This document shows, in pieces, positions 33,770 to 43,677 of a stretch of 64,000 nucleotides of DNA (position 1 is the stretch's first letter; each line of letters begins with the position of its first letter). The stretch comes from Leeuwenhoekiella aestuarii (GTDB lineage Bacteria > Bacteroidota > Bacteroidia > Flavobacteriales > Flavobacteriaceae). Under the pieces are notes generated by a model. That model had not been told where the DNA came from. It did no database searches and was given only the letters and a program-made list of their open reading frames with translations. Position numbers and translations under genes: made by a program. The stretch is from positions 620,001 through 684,000 of the forward strand of contig NZ_QOVJ01000001.1 in assembly GCF_004104055.1 (NCBI RefSeq). The letters run 5' to 3'.

Positions 33770-34309
33770 TTATAAACGTTTACTAAATTCTTTTTGTACG
33801 CTTGCCAGTTGATTATCTATACTTGCATCGTATTGTACATCTCCTACACGAAGAATAAACCCACCTATAATGCTGGGATCTATGTGATGTTCTAAGGTTA
33901 CTTCGGTACTGTTTGTAAGCTCTTTTACTTTAGCCAAAACTTTAGACTCTAAACTAGAATCAAGCTCTACAGCTGTTGTAACGTGAGCCACAATAATTCC
34001 TTTAGAGGCATTGTATAGGTCTAAATAACTTTTTGCTACCTGACCTAAAAGAGAGGTACGCTTTTTATCTACTAAAAGTTCGATTAAGCTTAAAGTGCTG
34101 GGGTCATATCCTGCAAAAATAGCTTTCAAAGAAGCTCTTTTATCTTCAGCTTTAATAACCGGACTCTTAAGCACACTGCGCAATTCTTTACTAGCACTTA
34201 GTGTCGCATCAATAGATTTCATATTACCAAAAACTACTTCTTCATTACCTTTCTCTTTGGCCTGATCTAGAATTGCTTTTGCATAACGTATTGCTGCTCT
34301 TGAAGACAT
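33770..34309 (-). CDS. atpH: ATP synthase F1 subunit delta
   Basis: 179 residues. The stator subunit that joins F1 to subunit b. The N-terminal helical domain (AAIRYAKAILDQAKEKG) and the C-terminal DPSIIGGFILRVGDVQYDASIDNQL segment are typical of OSCP/delta. It sits between atpF and atpA, the standard order. Confidence 0.97.
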   Translation of the reverse strand: MSSRAAIRYAKAILDQAKEKGNEEVVFGNMKSIDATLSASKELRSVLKSPVIKAEDKRASLKAIFAGYDPSTLSLIELLVDKKRTSLLGQVAKSYLDLYNASKGIIVAHVTTAVELDSSLESKVLAKVKELTNSTEVTLEHHIDPSIIGGFILRVGDVQYDASIDNQLASVQKEFSKRL

Positions 34310-34324
34310 GAACTGCTGGTTTTA

Positions 34325-34825
34325 TTAGTTAAGGGTAGCGTCTTGCAGCATTTTATCTACATACTGCATTTGTTTTTTCTTATCAGAAAGTTCGTCTTTA
34401 ACCACTTTTTCAGCAATCTCTAAAGACAATTCTGCTACTTGACTTTTAAGTTCTGCCACAGCTGCACGTTTTTCTGCAGCAATAGCTTCCTGAGCCTGAG
34501 TAATGATTTTATCAGCTTGTGATTTTGCATCATCTTCAGCTTCTGAGATCATCTTTGTTCTGATCTCACGAGCTTCTTTTAGCATAGCATCGCGCTCAAT
34601 ACGTGCTTCTTGCAAAGCTTTCTCGTTATCAGCTTGAAGATTTTTCATCTCCAAACGCGCTTTTTCTGCTGCTTCTAATGCACCTTGAATACCTTGCTCA
34701 CGCTCATCAAGTGAGTTTAAGATAGGTTTCCAGGCAAACTTCTTCATCAATAAGATGAGGATTAATAAAATAACAGCTTGCATAACAAACAAGCCTGGAG
34801 AAAAATCATTTAATAATTGATCCAT
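34325..34825 (-). CDS. atpF: ATP synthase F0 subunit b
   Basis: 166 residues. One N-terminal membrane helix (about 10-28) followed by a long charged helix that forms the peripheral stalk (ALEAAEKARLEMKNLQADNE and onward). A single b gene is present, so the stalk is a homodimer. Confidence 0.97.
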   Translation of the reverse strand: MDQLLNDFSPGLFVMQAVILLILILLMKKFAWKPILNSLDEREQGIQGALEAAEKARLEMKNLQADNEKALQEARIERDAMLKEAREIRTKMISEAEDDAKSQADKIITQAQEAIAAEKRAAVAELKSQVAELSLEIAEKVVKDELSDKKKQMQYVDKMLQDATLN

Positions 34826-34901
34826 CTTTAATTTAATGTTTTAAATAAAACAACTCCTGTAACCAACCGTTACAGGAATTGCTTAGTTGTTTAAGCTGTG
34901 A

Positions 34902-36295
<1,394 letters not shown>

Positions 36296-36385
36296 TATAG
36301 TTTTTTAAAAAATCAGGCTTGCTAAAATTTGGTGCAAAACTAAACATTTTATTCACAAATGCACCTTTTTTATCAAGAAATAGAC

Positions 36386-36784
36386 TTAAGAATGTTTTTT
36401 TAAGATTTTAACAATTACCAAGACCTCATAAATTAAGAATATAAATATGGGTATCAGCATACTAAGACGTTCCATTCTCGTAAAAACCGTATCTGAAAAA
36501 AGTAAATTCTTAAAAATTAACGCAAGTAAAAAGAGTTTTGCAAAAATGGAAAACAAAAACATAAACCCCAGCTTATCGTGGAGCTCCGGAAGCAACTTAG
36601 GAAGCGTTATAAATGTTAGACATATGATTAAACTGCTAATCGCTCCAAAGAGATAAAAGTTGAATAAATCATAAGGCAACTCTACATCGAGCAGATCTAA
36701 AACACCAAGATGTAAAAAATAAAAAACAACACCTAAAGCCACGATAATCAAGGCAGCTGTTGTTAAAGGTTTTGTAAGATTCAT
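36386..36784 (-). CDS. DUF6168 four-helix membrane protein
   Basis: 132 residues with four hydrophobic helices and little else. Proteins at this position, between atpZ and atpB in Flavobacteriaceae, are annotated DUF6168 (AtpI-position). They may help F0 assembly or c-ring formation as AtpI does, but there is no sequence proof. It overlaps atpZ by 4 bases and precedes atpB by 90 bases. Confidence 0.8.
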   Translation of the reverse strand: MNLTKPLTTAALIIVALGVVFYFLHLGVLDLLDVELPYDLFNFYLFGAISSLIICLTFITLPKLLPELHDKLGFMFLFSIFAKLFLLALIFKNLLFSDTVFTRMERLSMLIPIFIFLIYEVLVIVKILKKHS

Positions 36785-36996
36785 GAATTGAGGCTTTTTA
36801 CGGCACGTATGATCACATACATAGACAAGAAAACAGCTATTAGTGATACAACAGGTTCTAAAAATGTGGTTTCAAATTTACGATCTAACCAGGCTCCAAA
36901 AAGATTACCCAGATAAATAGTTACACCCATCTGAATAGCGATGGTTGAAAATTTTGCCCAGCTCTTAAGCGGACTTTCCGGTTTCTTTTCTGACAT
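36781..36996 (-). CDS. atpZ: AtpZ/AtpI family accessory membrane protein
   Basis: 71 residues: two membrane helices (about 13-32 and 43-64) with the AtpZ signature QMGVTIYLGNLFGAWLD. AtpZ/AtpI proteins form a small complex that assists F0 assembly or imports Mg or Ca. The start overlaps the end of the bactofilin gene by 32 bases, so translation is coupled. The C-terminus overlaps the DUF6168 start by 4 bases. Confidence 0.88.
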   Translation of the reverse strand: MSEKKPESPLKSWAKFSTIAIQMGVTIYLGNLFGAWLDRKFETTFLEPVVSLIAVFLSMYVIIRAVKSLNS

Positions 36997-37372
36997 CGTC
37001 GTTGCTTAGATTTTTTACGCCGTTGCCCATATTACAGCTCGCATTAAAGTCGGCACCCGGCTCTACCGCCAACCTGCCTGTAGCAACATCTCCTTTTACC
37101 ACGGCAGATGCTCTCAAATTTAATAAGCCTTCAACATTGAGGTTGCCATCTACAATACCTTCAAGATCAGCTTCTTTACAAATCAATGTTCCCTTAAGGA
37201 GACCGTTTTTACCAATTACTACTTTGCCGGTACTTTCAATTTTCCCTTCGAGTTTGCCGTCTATTCTAAAGTCACTTTCAGATTTAATTTCACCTACAAT
37301 AGACGTTCCTTCACTGATTCTGTTTTGTTTGTTTCCTACTTCCGGAAGTTTTGCAGATCTGTCTTTTCTCAT
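36965..37372 (-). CDS. Bactofilin (polymer-forming cytoskeletal protein)
   Basis: 135 residues. A short charged N-terminus leads to a bactofilin core with the repeating beta-helix pattern (DFRIDGKLEGKIESTGKVVIG, then NGLLKGTLICKEADLEGIVDG). Bactofilins polymerise without nucleotide and scaffold cell-wall or motility factors at the membrane. It overlaps sprE by 4 bases upstream and atpZ by 32 downstream. The placement links motility/T9SS and ATP-synthase genes in one transcription unit. Confidence 0.92.
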   Translation of the reverse strand: MRKDRSAKLPEVGNKQNRISEGTSIVGEIKSESDFRIDGKLEGKIESTGKVVIGKNGLLKGTLICKEADLEGIVDGNLNVEGLLNLRASAVVKGDVATGRLAVEPGADFNASCNMGNGVKNLSNDDVRKETGKSA

Positions 37373-39921
37373 TGTTCTGATTCTAAATTTTGATATGCAT
37401 CTATATTTTTATGCAGCTGTATAATTCTGTAGTTTGCAGAACTTATAACAACCGGCTCTTGCTCTTCTTTTCGCGCTAGCAATTTTGCTTCTATCAACCG
37501 TTCATTAAAATATAAGGCTTCAACTTTAGACTTAAAACCGTGAATGGTCAGAAAACTAATTTCACTGTTGTAAACATCTTGAGAAACGCTTATATCACCA
37601 AAATTATTTCTTGTTAAATAACTACTTATAGAATCGCGTGTTTTACCAATTGAATCACACTGATTGGCTTTAAAATCATACAATAACTTGTAGGTTTTAG
37701 CTTCGGCATCAGCAACAAAATTTTTGCTCTTCAATTGAGGCAAAGCTTTATCTAAAAGTTCTTTTGCTTTTTTACCTTCTTCTTGATTGGGGTAATTGAG
37801 TGCAACATAATTTAAAGCTTCTTCATAAGCCTCATAACCTTGATAACGGCCTATTGCAGTTGCTTTTAGCAGCTCATATTTTGGAACAAAAGCATCTCCT
37901 GCAAAATCATCTATATATCTGTCTGCCTTTGATATCACATCAGCGTACTTCTGATTTTCAAAACTCTGGTACAACTTGTTATACAACACCTCAGGACTAT
38001 CTTCATCCTGACTTAAAGCCTCATTAGGATTTCTAATTATACTGGCATAACGTGTATCTGCATAATTCTGAAGGATATCAAACTTGTATTTATCACTGTT
38101 GAAAGCATCTCCCTGGGCTTCATAAAGTTGATACAAATTGTATTTAGCCGGAAGCACTAAACGCTCTTCAGGGTCATTAAGTAATAAACGCTCTAAACGA
38201 TCTATTGCTAAAATAGGTTCTCTCAATTTTTCTTTATAAATCAAACCAAGCTGATAATAAGCAAAATTACGCTCCGTACTAATACTGTCTATTATAGGTT
38301 TTTCTGAAGGAATTTTACTAATATAATTGTCTGCATTATACAAACCGTTCTCTGCTGTCTCAAGCAAGTCTTCTTCTCCGGCAATCTCATTTTGCTCCAA
38401 TGCGCCTGCCTGCTTATCAGAAAATCTCCAGTTATCTTCATTGGGGCGGCTTCCCCAGCGGTTTTTAAAATCAAGTTTTCCCTGAGCAATCTGCACCGGA
38501 CTGTAAAAATAAAACCCGCTTCCAGTTGGTGGGGCGTTATTGTTATCTGCCACAAAAAATTCGTTGTTAGCCAAAGTAGCTTCAGCAACCTCAGCAGAGA
38601 TAGAATCTTTTGCTTTTTGCTCTTTTAGCTTTGCTATATAACCTTCAAAATAGGCTAAACGATCGGTATCATTCATCTTAACAAGATTTAAAATACTGTC
38701 GTTACGGGTAGCGAGACCTTCATAGAGAATCACATCGCTAAGATTTTCACGCTTTTTATTGATACTGCGATATTCACGCGTTCTTTCAGGTAAAAAAGCA
38801 AGTGTACTGTCATAATAAGCTCCTGCTGTAATGTATTCTGAATTATTAAAATTAAGATCTCCCAAACTTAAATAATTACGCGAAGTCAAGTATTTATCTT
38901 CGCCTTGAGAAGCGATCGATTTATTATAGTATGCAACTGCGGAATCTTCACGTCCTACATTGCGGTAAAATTCTGCAAATTGATGCTGAATGATATCTAA
39001 ATAGGGGCGGTTCTCACGGTTTTCTTCTAAAGCTGTAAGCAATTCAAAAAGTTGTCCCTGATCCTGAGTTTCGTAATCAAAATTCCGGATTTTATTGATG
39101 TAGGCATTAATCATATACCGGCGTGGTGAACGACGGTTCAAATCAATTACTTTATCATAATTTGCATTGGCTAATTGATCCTGACCTATCACGTCATATA
39201 ATTGCCCTTTTATAAAATAATATCTACCTTTTTCTTCACTCTTACGGGTAAGATAAGCGGCTTTTTCAATATAAACCAATGCGCTATCCAGGCGGTCTTC
39301 ATAAATATAACCTTGTGCCAACATCGCTGAAGCATCAGCAAAATCCTGATGATCTAACGCATCTTCTTCTTCAAGAAGTTTGTGCAAGCTTTCTATTGCA
39401 ATTTTAGTTTTCTCTAAACGTAAATTGGTTTTTGCCTTCCAAATTTTGGCTTGTGCAATATTGTTACTCGCAGGATAATACGCTAAAATATAATTGAAAG
39501 CTTCCAGAGCGCGCACAAAGCGTAAATCATAATAACGCGATTTACCAAGCAGCATAAAAGCCTCATCAATTTGAGGGTTGCGCTCGGTACCGTTAATCTC
39601 CATACTGTGTTTTTGTATGGCTTTTATAGCTTTTTCTTCGGCACGTTCAAAACTAGGATCTTTAGCCGCTCCCGGTAATGGAATAAAATCTGGTGAATCT
39701 AAACGCTCAATAGGTAAAATGGCCCAAAAATTATCCTGATAGCCATCTATAAGCGCATCGCGACCTTGCTCAAAAGCCTGCCGCCCGTTAAAAAGGATGT
39801 TATACTCAGCAGTTATCGCGTGAAAATTACGCGACAAAAACTTGTCTTTCTTGCGGGAGCATCCCACAAGAACAGCCAGTAACATTAGAAAAACGAGTAA
39901 TTTTTGTACCAGAGTTTGCAA
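37369..39921 (-). CDS. sprE: Gliding motility / type IX secretion TPR lipoprotein SprE (PorW)
   Basis: 850 residues, close to the ~870 of F. johnsoniae SprE. Begins with a lipoprotein signal (LLAVLVGC, Cys21) then SRKKDKFLSRNFHA, which is the family hallmark. TPR repeats run over most of the first 600 residues; the C-terminal part contains another helical repeat region and a short beta segment. SprE/PorW is an outer-membrane-linked component required for T9SS function. The only possible start is TTG at 39921, with an in-frame TAA 9 bases before it. Confidence 0.92.
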   Translation of the reverse strand: MQTLVQKLLVFLMLLAVLVGCSRKKDKFLSRNFHAITAEYNILFNGRQAFEQGRDALIDGYQDNFWAILPIERLDSPDFIPLPGAAKDPSFERAEEKAIKAIQKHSMEINGTERNPQIDEAFMLLGKSRYYDLRFVRALEAFNYILAYYPASNNIAQAKIWKAKTNLRLEKTKIAIESLHKLLEEEDALDHQDFADASAMLAQGYIYEDRLDSALVYIEKAAYLTRKSEEKGRYYFIKGQLYDVIGQDQLANANYDKVIDLNRRSPRRYMINAYINKIRNFDYETQDQGQLFELLTALEENRENRPYLDIIQHQFAEFYRNVGREDSAVAYYNKSIASQGEDKYLTSRNYLSLGDLNFNNSEYITAGAYYDSTLAFLPERTREYRSINKKRENLSDVILYEGLATRNDSILNLVKMNDTDRLAYFEGYIAKLKEQKAKDSISAEVAEATLANNEFFVADNNNAPPTGSGFYFYSPVQIAQGKLDFKNRWGSRPNEDNWRFSDKQAGALEQNEIAGEEDLLETAENGLYNADNYISKIPSEKPIIDSISTERNFAYYQLGLIYKEKLREPILAIDRLERLLLNDPEERLVLPAKYNLYQLYEAQGDAFNSDKYKFDILQNYADTRYASIIRNPNEALSQDEDSPEVLYNKLYQSFENQKYADVISKADRYIDDFAGDAFVPKYELLKATAIGRYQGYEAYEEALNYVALNYPNQEEGKKAKELLDKALPQLKSKNFVADAEAKTYKLLYDFKANQCDSIGKTRDSISSYLTRNNFGDISVSQDVYNSEISFLTIHGFKSKVEALYFNERLIEAKLLARKEEQEPVVISSANYRIIQLHKNIDAYQNLESEQ

Positions 39922-40011
39922 ATCGTTTTAGAGTATATAGCAATAACTGCAAAGTAGCAAAATTAGTATGAAGGGGTTAAAAACGCGTTAAAAATAATTT
40001 TAAGGAATAGA

Positions 40012-40176
40012 TTAACTCGTTTGGAATAGTATAACTAGAGAAGCGAATCCTAATATCAAGAGACAACCTATCAAAAACGAATTTGGGTGATCTACACACT
40101 TTTTGAAGTTCCCTTTAAATAATTTTGTGGCCCATACAACAAAGCCTCCGAAAACTTTTACACTTAAATAACCCAC
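40012..40176 (-). CDS. Small single-span membrane protein, 54 residues
   Basis: A short open frame (GTG at 40176 to TAA at 40012) in an otherwise empty 286-base gap. The product has a basic amphipathic N-terminal half (VFGGFVVWATKLFKGNFKK) and one strong membrane helix near the C-terminus (SFLIGCLLILGFASLVILF). It lies 31 bases after the ABC ATPase gene, same strand, so it could be co-transcribed with the ABC exporter. An in-frame stop sits just before the start. No relative is recognised; coding status rests on composition and context. Confidence 0.5.
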   Translation of the reverse strand: MGYLSVKVFGGFVVWATKLFKGNFKKCVDHPNSFLIGCLLILGFASLVILFQTS

Positions 40177-40207
40177 CTCAAAAAGATTTTAATTTTAAAA
40201 CTTAGAC

Positions 40208-40921
40208 CTACTCCACTAAAGGCTTCTCCTTGCTAAAATATGCCTCCAATTCTTTGAGTGTTGCTTCAGAAGTTTTGATGTCGTTAACCACGCTTCCTTT
40301 TTCGAGTACTACGATGCGTTCGCAAACTTCGGTGACATGCATCAAGTCGTGACTTGAAACCAAAACGGTAATGCCGGTTTCTGCTGCTAGTTTTTTGATG
40401 ATTCCTTTTAAGCGAATTTGTGTGGTAGGATCAAGATTAGCAAAAGGTTCGTCTAGAATCACAACTTCCGGATTCCCGATTAGTGTTGCTACGATACCCA
40501 CTTTCTTCATATTTCCTTTAGAAAGATCGCGTAGGTATTTGCGTTTTCCTAAAATCTCATCATTAAAGAAATCTTCAAATCCAGCAAGTAGTTTGTCTAC
40601 ATCAGCTTTATTTTGACCGCGGAGTTCACCAATAAAGTAAAAATATTCTTCCGCAGTGAGATAGCCTATTATGAAGCTTTCATCAATAAAAGATGCCGTG
40701 TGCGATTTCCAGGCTTCGCTTTCATTTACTTTAGCTTCTCCGTTTTGAATATATCCGGTAGTAGGTTGGATCAAATCGAGCAAAGCACTAAACAATGTGG
40801 TTTTACCTGCACCATTATTTCCTACCAAGCCAAAGGATTCTCCTTTAGGAATATGAAGTTCGTCTATTTTTAAAACGGTCACACCGTTATAAGTTTTTGA
40901 TAAGTCGTGTATATGTATCAT
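40208..40921 (-). CDS. ABC transporter ATP-binding protein (CcmA type)
   Basis: 237 residues, a single ABC ATPase: Walker A GNNGAGKT, signature LSKGNMKK and Walker B VVILDEPFANLDP, then the H-loop SSHDL. It energises export by the membrane partner DUF5687 encoded just upstream (gap 52 bases). The unusual signature (LSKGN rather than LSGGQ) is frequent in CcmA-type exporters. The substrate is unknown. Confidence 0.93.
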   Translation of the reverse strand: MIHIHDLSKTYNGVTVLKIDELHIPKGESFGLVGNNGAGKTTLFSALLDLIQPTTGYIQNGEAKVNESEAWKSHTASFIDESFIIGYLTAEEYFYFIGELRGQNKADVDKLLAGFEDFFNDEILGKRKYLRDLSKGNMKKVGIVATLIGNPEVVILDEPFANLDPTTQIRLKGIIKKLAAETGITVLVSSHDLMHVTEVCERIVVLEKGSVVNDIKTSEATLKELEAYFSKEKPLVE

Positions 40922-40940
40922 AATTTTAGTTTTTATAGTT

Positions 40941-40959
40941 CCCTTCCCTTGGGGAAGGG
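40941..40959. repeat. GC-rich hairpin between the ABC genes, REP-like
   Basis: CCCTTCCC and GGGAAGGG pair over 8 bases around TTG. The adjacent GGGATGGG continues the purine-rich run. It is the only strongly GC-rich piece between the DUF5687 and ATPase genes and may balance their expression or be a REP-type repeat. Confidence 0.4.
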
Positions 40960-40973
40960 TTAGGGATGGGATA

Positions 40974-42443
40974 TTAGTTTTTCTGTTTGTAAGCGGCTAT
41001 GGTTTTATACTTTTCGGTTTTATAAATACCAATGATTTTTTTGAACATAAAATCTCTAAATGCAAAACCGGCAACTCCGGCTAAAGCTATTAATGCATAA
41101 CCAAATACAGGTCCTAGTGTAAAATGCCCAATCGCATACAAGGCTATTGGCAACAACAGCTTAGGCATCGTGATCAATAACGTTTTTACGTTGAATGATG
41201 AACTATCGCCAAAGGCTTTTTTATTACTCGTTAGATCTATTGGAGTTTTAATATACGCACCACCCCAGAGCACCACGTGGCCATTAACGCCCATATTGTA
41301 AATTCCACCAACAAATACCGCGGCGTAAGCTTCCCAACCAAAATACAAATAGCCCAAACCTAAAATGGTAGAAATCCCAGCAGCAATAACAACCAGCATC
41401 CATTTTGACTTTAAATATTCTTCATAACTGATGTTTTGAGTCATCATCAATGGGTAGTAAGAACTGTCCCAGCTGGGAACAAACTGCCCAAAACTGAATA
41501 AGAAACCACCTGTGACAAATATCCCGGCAAAAATCTTCATAAATGGATTGTCGTAGCTTTCAATTCCACCGGTAAAAAAGAGGAGTCCATAAAACAAGAA
41601 AACAACACTCATAATCACCGTAGTTTTAGAGCGCTTATTCCGTTTAATCAGCTTGATATCATTTTTAAGAAAAAGCGCAGTTTTTCCGAAGCGGTCTAAC
41701 CAATCTAAATTTTCGGTAGTTGCTACTTTCGCTTTTGCAGACAAGCCCTGATCAAGATACAGGCGTTTTAAGAAATACGCGTGCGCCACTTTATATAAAC
41801 CAAGGGCAAGCACAACAGGAATAGCAAACATCCATAATTGCTCAAATAAACCTTGAAAATAAGCTCCTGTGTAAGGTGTCACATCAAAAATACCATAATA
41901 CTGCAAGGCGCCCATTCCAATTATTATTGAAGCCAGACCAATAACAAGTGGCATCGCATCATTGAGAAATACATTTATAAAATTATTGATGTAAATCATT
42001 GCCAGCATTCCCAGATGCCAAGTAATTACGTGAACAGGATCATAGCCTTGACCAATTAAAACCACACTAAAAGGAATAAAGAAAAAGGCGTGTACGATAT
42101 TAAAAAACGAGAGCATGGTTTTGCCCAAAGCAAAATCAACAATTTTTGCCTTTTTAAAAGGCAACAACAGCAAGGGCTTGATGTTGACAACCGGCATTTT
42201 TTGAAGCATATATTTTATCACCAGATCCAGAATCACATAATAAATCATAAACCGGTTTACGGTTTCCAGTGGTTCAAGTCCGGCTTTTTCAAGTCCAAAA
42301 TAAGCACCAACGCCGGCAAGCGTAAAAATCCCAATAAAATAGAGCGCCCCCAGCGCCATAAAGATTTTTAAAACCAGATTGGTTTGAAAAGCAGCAGACC
42401 TAAAAAAGCTCTTCCATTCCAGATTGATAAAGTGTTTAATCAT
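40974..42443 (-). CDS. DUF5687 ABC-2-like permease
   Basis: 489 residues with about 10-12 membrane helices in two groups, separated by a soluble loop (TTENLDWLDRFGKTALF near 250). The family is annotated DUF5687 and occurs next to CcmA-type ATPases, as here. It is most likely the membrane subunit of an ABC exporter in the inner membrane. The substrate is unknown; two possible REP-like/operator palindromes flank the gene. Confidence 0.82.
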   Translation of the reverse strand: MIKHFINLEWKSFFRSAAFQTNLVLKIFMALGALYFIGIFTLAGVGAYFGLEKAGLEPLETVNRFMIYYVILDLVIKYMLQKMPVVNIKPLLLLPFKKAKIVDFALGKTMLSFFNIVHAFFFIPFSVVLIGQGYDPVHVITWHLGMLAMIYINNFINVFLNDAMPLVIGLASIIIGMGALQYYGIFDVTPYTGAYFQGLFEQLWMFAIPVVLALGLYKVAHAYFLKRLYLDQGLSAKAKVATTENLDWLDRFGKTALFLKNDIKLIKRNKRSKTTVIMSVVFLFYGLLFFTGGIESYDNPFMKIFAGIFVTGGFLFSFGQFVPSWDSSYYPLMMTQNISYEEYLKSKWMLVVIAAGISTILGLGYLYFGWEAYAAVFVGGIYNMGVNGHVVLWGGAYIKTPIDLTSNKKAFGDSSSFNVKTLLITMPKLLLPIALYAIGHFTLGPVFGYALIALAGVAGFAFRDFMFKKIIGIYKTEKYKTIAAYKQKN

Positions 42444-42472
42444 CTATTTTGTTTTTTTAGGATTTTTAGTTA

Positions 42473-42486
42473 ATGCATTAGTGCAT
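42473..42486. promoter_or_regulatory. Palindrome between divergent DUF5687 and ferredoxin-reductase genes
   Basis: ATGCA TTAG TGCAT is a perfect 5-base inverted repeat with a 4-base spacer, about 30 bases before the DUF5687 start and 65 before the reductase start. It could be a shared operator. Confidence 0.3.
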
Positions 42487-42526
42487 AAATTATAAAAATG
42501 TTACGCCTCAAAACCGTCTTGCTTTG

Positions 42527-42534
42527 TATTTTTG
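42527..42534 (+). promoter_or_regulatory. -7 element of the ferredoxin-reductase-like gene
   Basis: TATTTTTG matches TAnnTTTG exactly, 17 bases before the ATG. No clean TTG is seen at the matching -33 distance. Confidence 0.5.
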
Positions 42535-42550
42535 CCAAAATTTTTAAGCA

Positions 42551-43603
42551 ATGAGCGATTTTCACGCACTTACTATACAAGATATTACACGCGAGACCGA
42601 GCAAGCCGTAAGCATTACTTTTGGTGTTCCAGACGCGTTAAAAGAAACCTATTCGTTTAAAGCCGGTCAATACATCACGATAAAAACAACAATTGACGGT
42701 AAAGAAGTTCGTCGTGCTTATTCCTTATGTTCTACTCCGCAAAGCGGAAATTTAAAAGTAGCCGTAAAAGAAGTTGAAGGCGGAACCTTTTCTGTACTCG
42801 CAAACAACAAATTAACCGTAGGTCAATCGCTGGAAGTACATCCACCGGAAGGAAAATTTATTGTAGAGCCTAACGGCCAAAATGCTAAAGATTATGCTGC
42901 TTTTGCAGCCGGAAGTGGTATAACTCCCGTGCTTTCTATAGTAAAAACCATTTTAGAAGAAGAACCTAAAAGTCGCTTTGTACTCGCTTACGGAAACCGT
43001 ACGGTTGAAGAAACTATTTTTCACAAAGAACTCCTGGAGTTACAATTACAGTATCCAGACCGCTTGTTTATTGAGTTTATCTACAGCCGTAAACAAGAGA
43101 CTGATGCGCACTTTGGAAGAATCGAAAAAGCAACGGTTAATTTTATATTGAAGAATAAATTTAAATCTCACGATTTTGACCAGTTCTTTTTATGTGGGCC
43201 AGAAGAAATGATCAATGGTGTTCGTACTGTTTTAGAAGAAAACGGAATTGCAAAAGAGAAGGTGAAATTTGAGCTTTTTACCTCTTCTGATGATGGTGAG
43301 GAGATCGCCGAATCTTTAGACGGTCAAACGAATTTAAAAATCATTTGTGACGATGAAGAGTTTGAGTTGGTTATTCCACAGAATAAAATAATTTTAGACG
43401 CCGCTCTTGATAACGATATAGATGCGCCACACTCGTGCCAGGGAGGTATTTGTAGCAGCTGTATTGCTCGCGTTACCGAAGGAACAGCCGTAATGCGTAA
43501 AAATCAGATTCTAACTGATGATGAAGTTGAAGAAGGATTGATTTTAACTTGCCAGGCACTGGCTACCTCAACAAATCTGGTTGTTGACTTTGATGATATT
43601 TAA
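42551..43603 (+). CDS. Ferredoxin--NADP reductase-like electron-transfer protein (PaaE/VanB type)
   Basis: 350 residues in three modules. An FAD-binding barrel with RAYSLCS (near 55-61), an NAD(P)-binding domain with AAGSGITPVLSI, and a C-terminal plant-type 2Fe-2S ferredoxin with CQGGICSSC and a later Cys in TCQA. It passes electrons from NAD(P)H through FAD to the 2Fe-2S centre and on to an oxygenase or other acceptor. PaaE works with the PaaABCD phenylacetyl-CoA oxygenase, but no paa genes are here, so the partner is unknown. It has its own promoter and terminator. Confidence 0.9.
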   Translation: MSDFHALTIQDITRETEQAVSITFGVPDALKETYSFKAGQYITIKTTIDGKEVRRAYSLCSTPQSGNLKVAVKEVEGGTFSVLANNKLTVGQSLEVHPPEGKFIVEPNGQNAKDYAAFAAGSGITPVLSIVKTILEEEPKSRFVLAYGNRTVEETIFHKELLELQLQYPDRLFIEFIYSRKQETDAHFGRIEKATVNFILKNKFKSHDFDQFFLCGPEEMINGVRTVLEENGIAKEKVKFELFTSSDDGEEIAESLDGQTNLKIICDDEEFELVIPQNKIILDAALDNDIDAPHSCQGGICSSCIARVTEGTAVMRKNQILTDDEVEEGLILTCQALATSTNLVVDFDDI

Positions 43604-43624
43604 AAATATTCTTTCCATCAAATA

Positions 43625-43662
43625 AAAATTCCCTCAACAGATCAAATTGTTGAGGGAATTTT
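43625..43662. terminator. Bidirectional terminator
   Basis: A 15-base stem (AAAATTCCCTCAACA with TGTTGAGGGAATTTT) and an 8-base loop, between convergent ferredoxin-reductase and nitronate-monooxygenase genes. Confidence 0.88.
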
Positions 43663-43677
43663 AGTTTTTAATTATCT

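Noticed and set aside
42551-43603. Part of a phenylacetate degradation operon
   Set aside because: No paaA, B, C or D, no ring-opening enzyme and no thiolase gene is adjacent; the phenylacetate-CoA-ligase-like gene at 50628 is in a polysaccharide locus.
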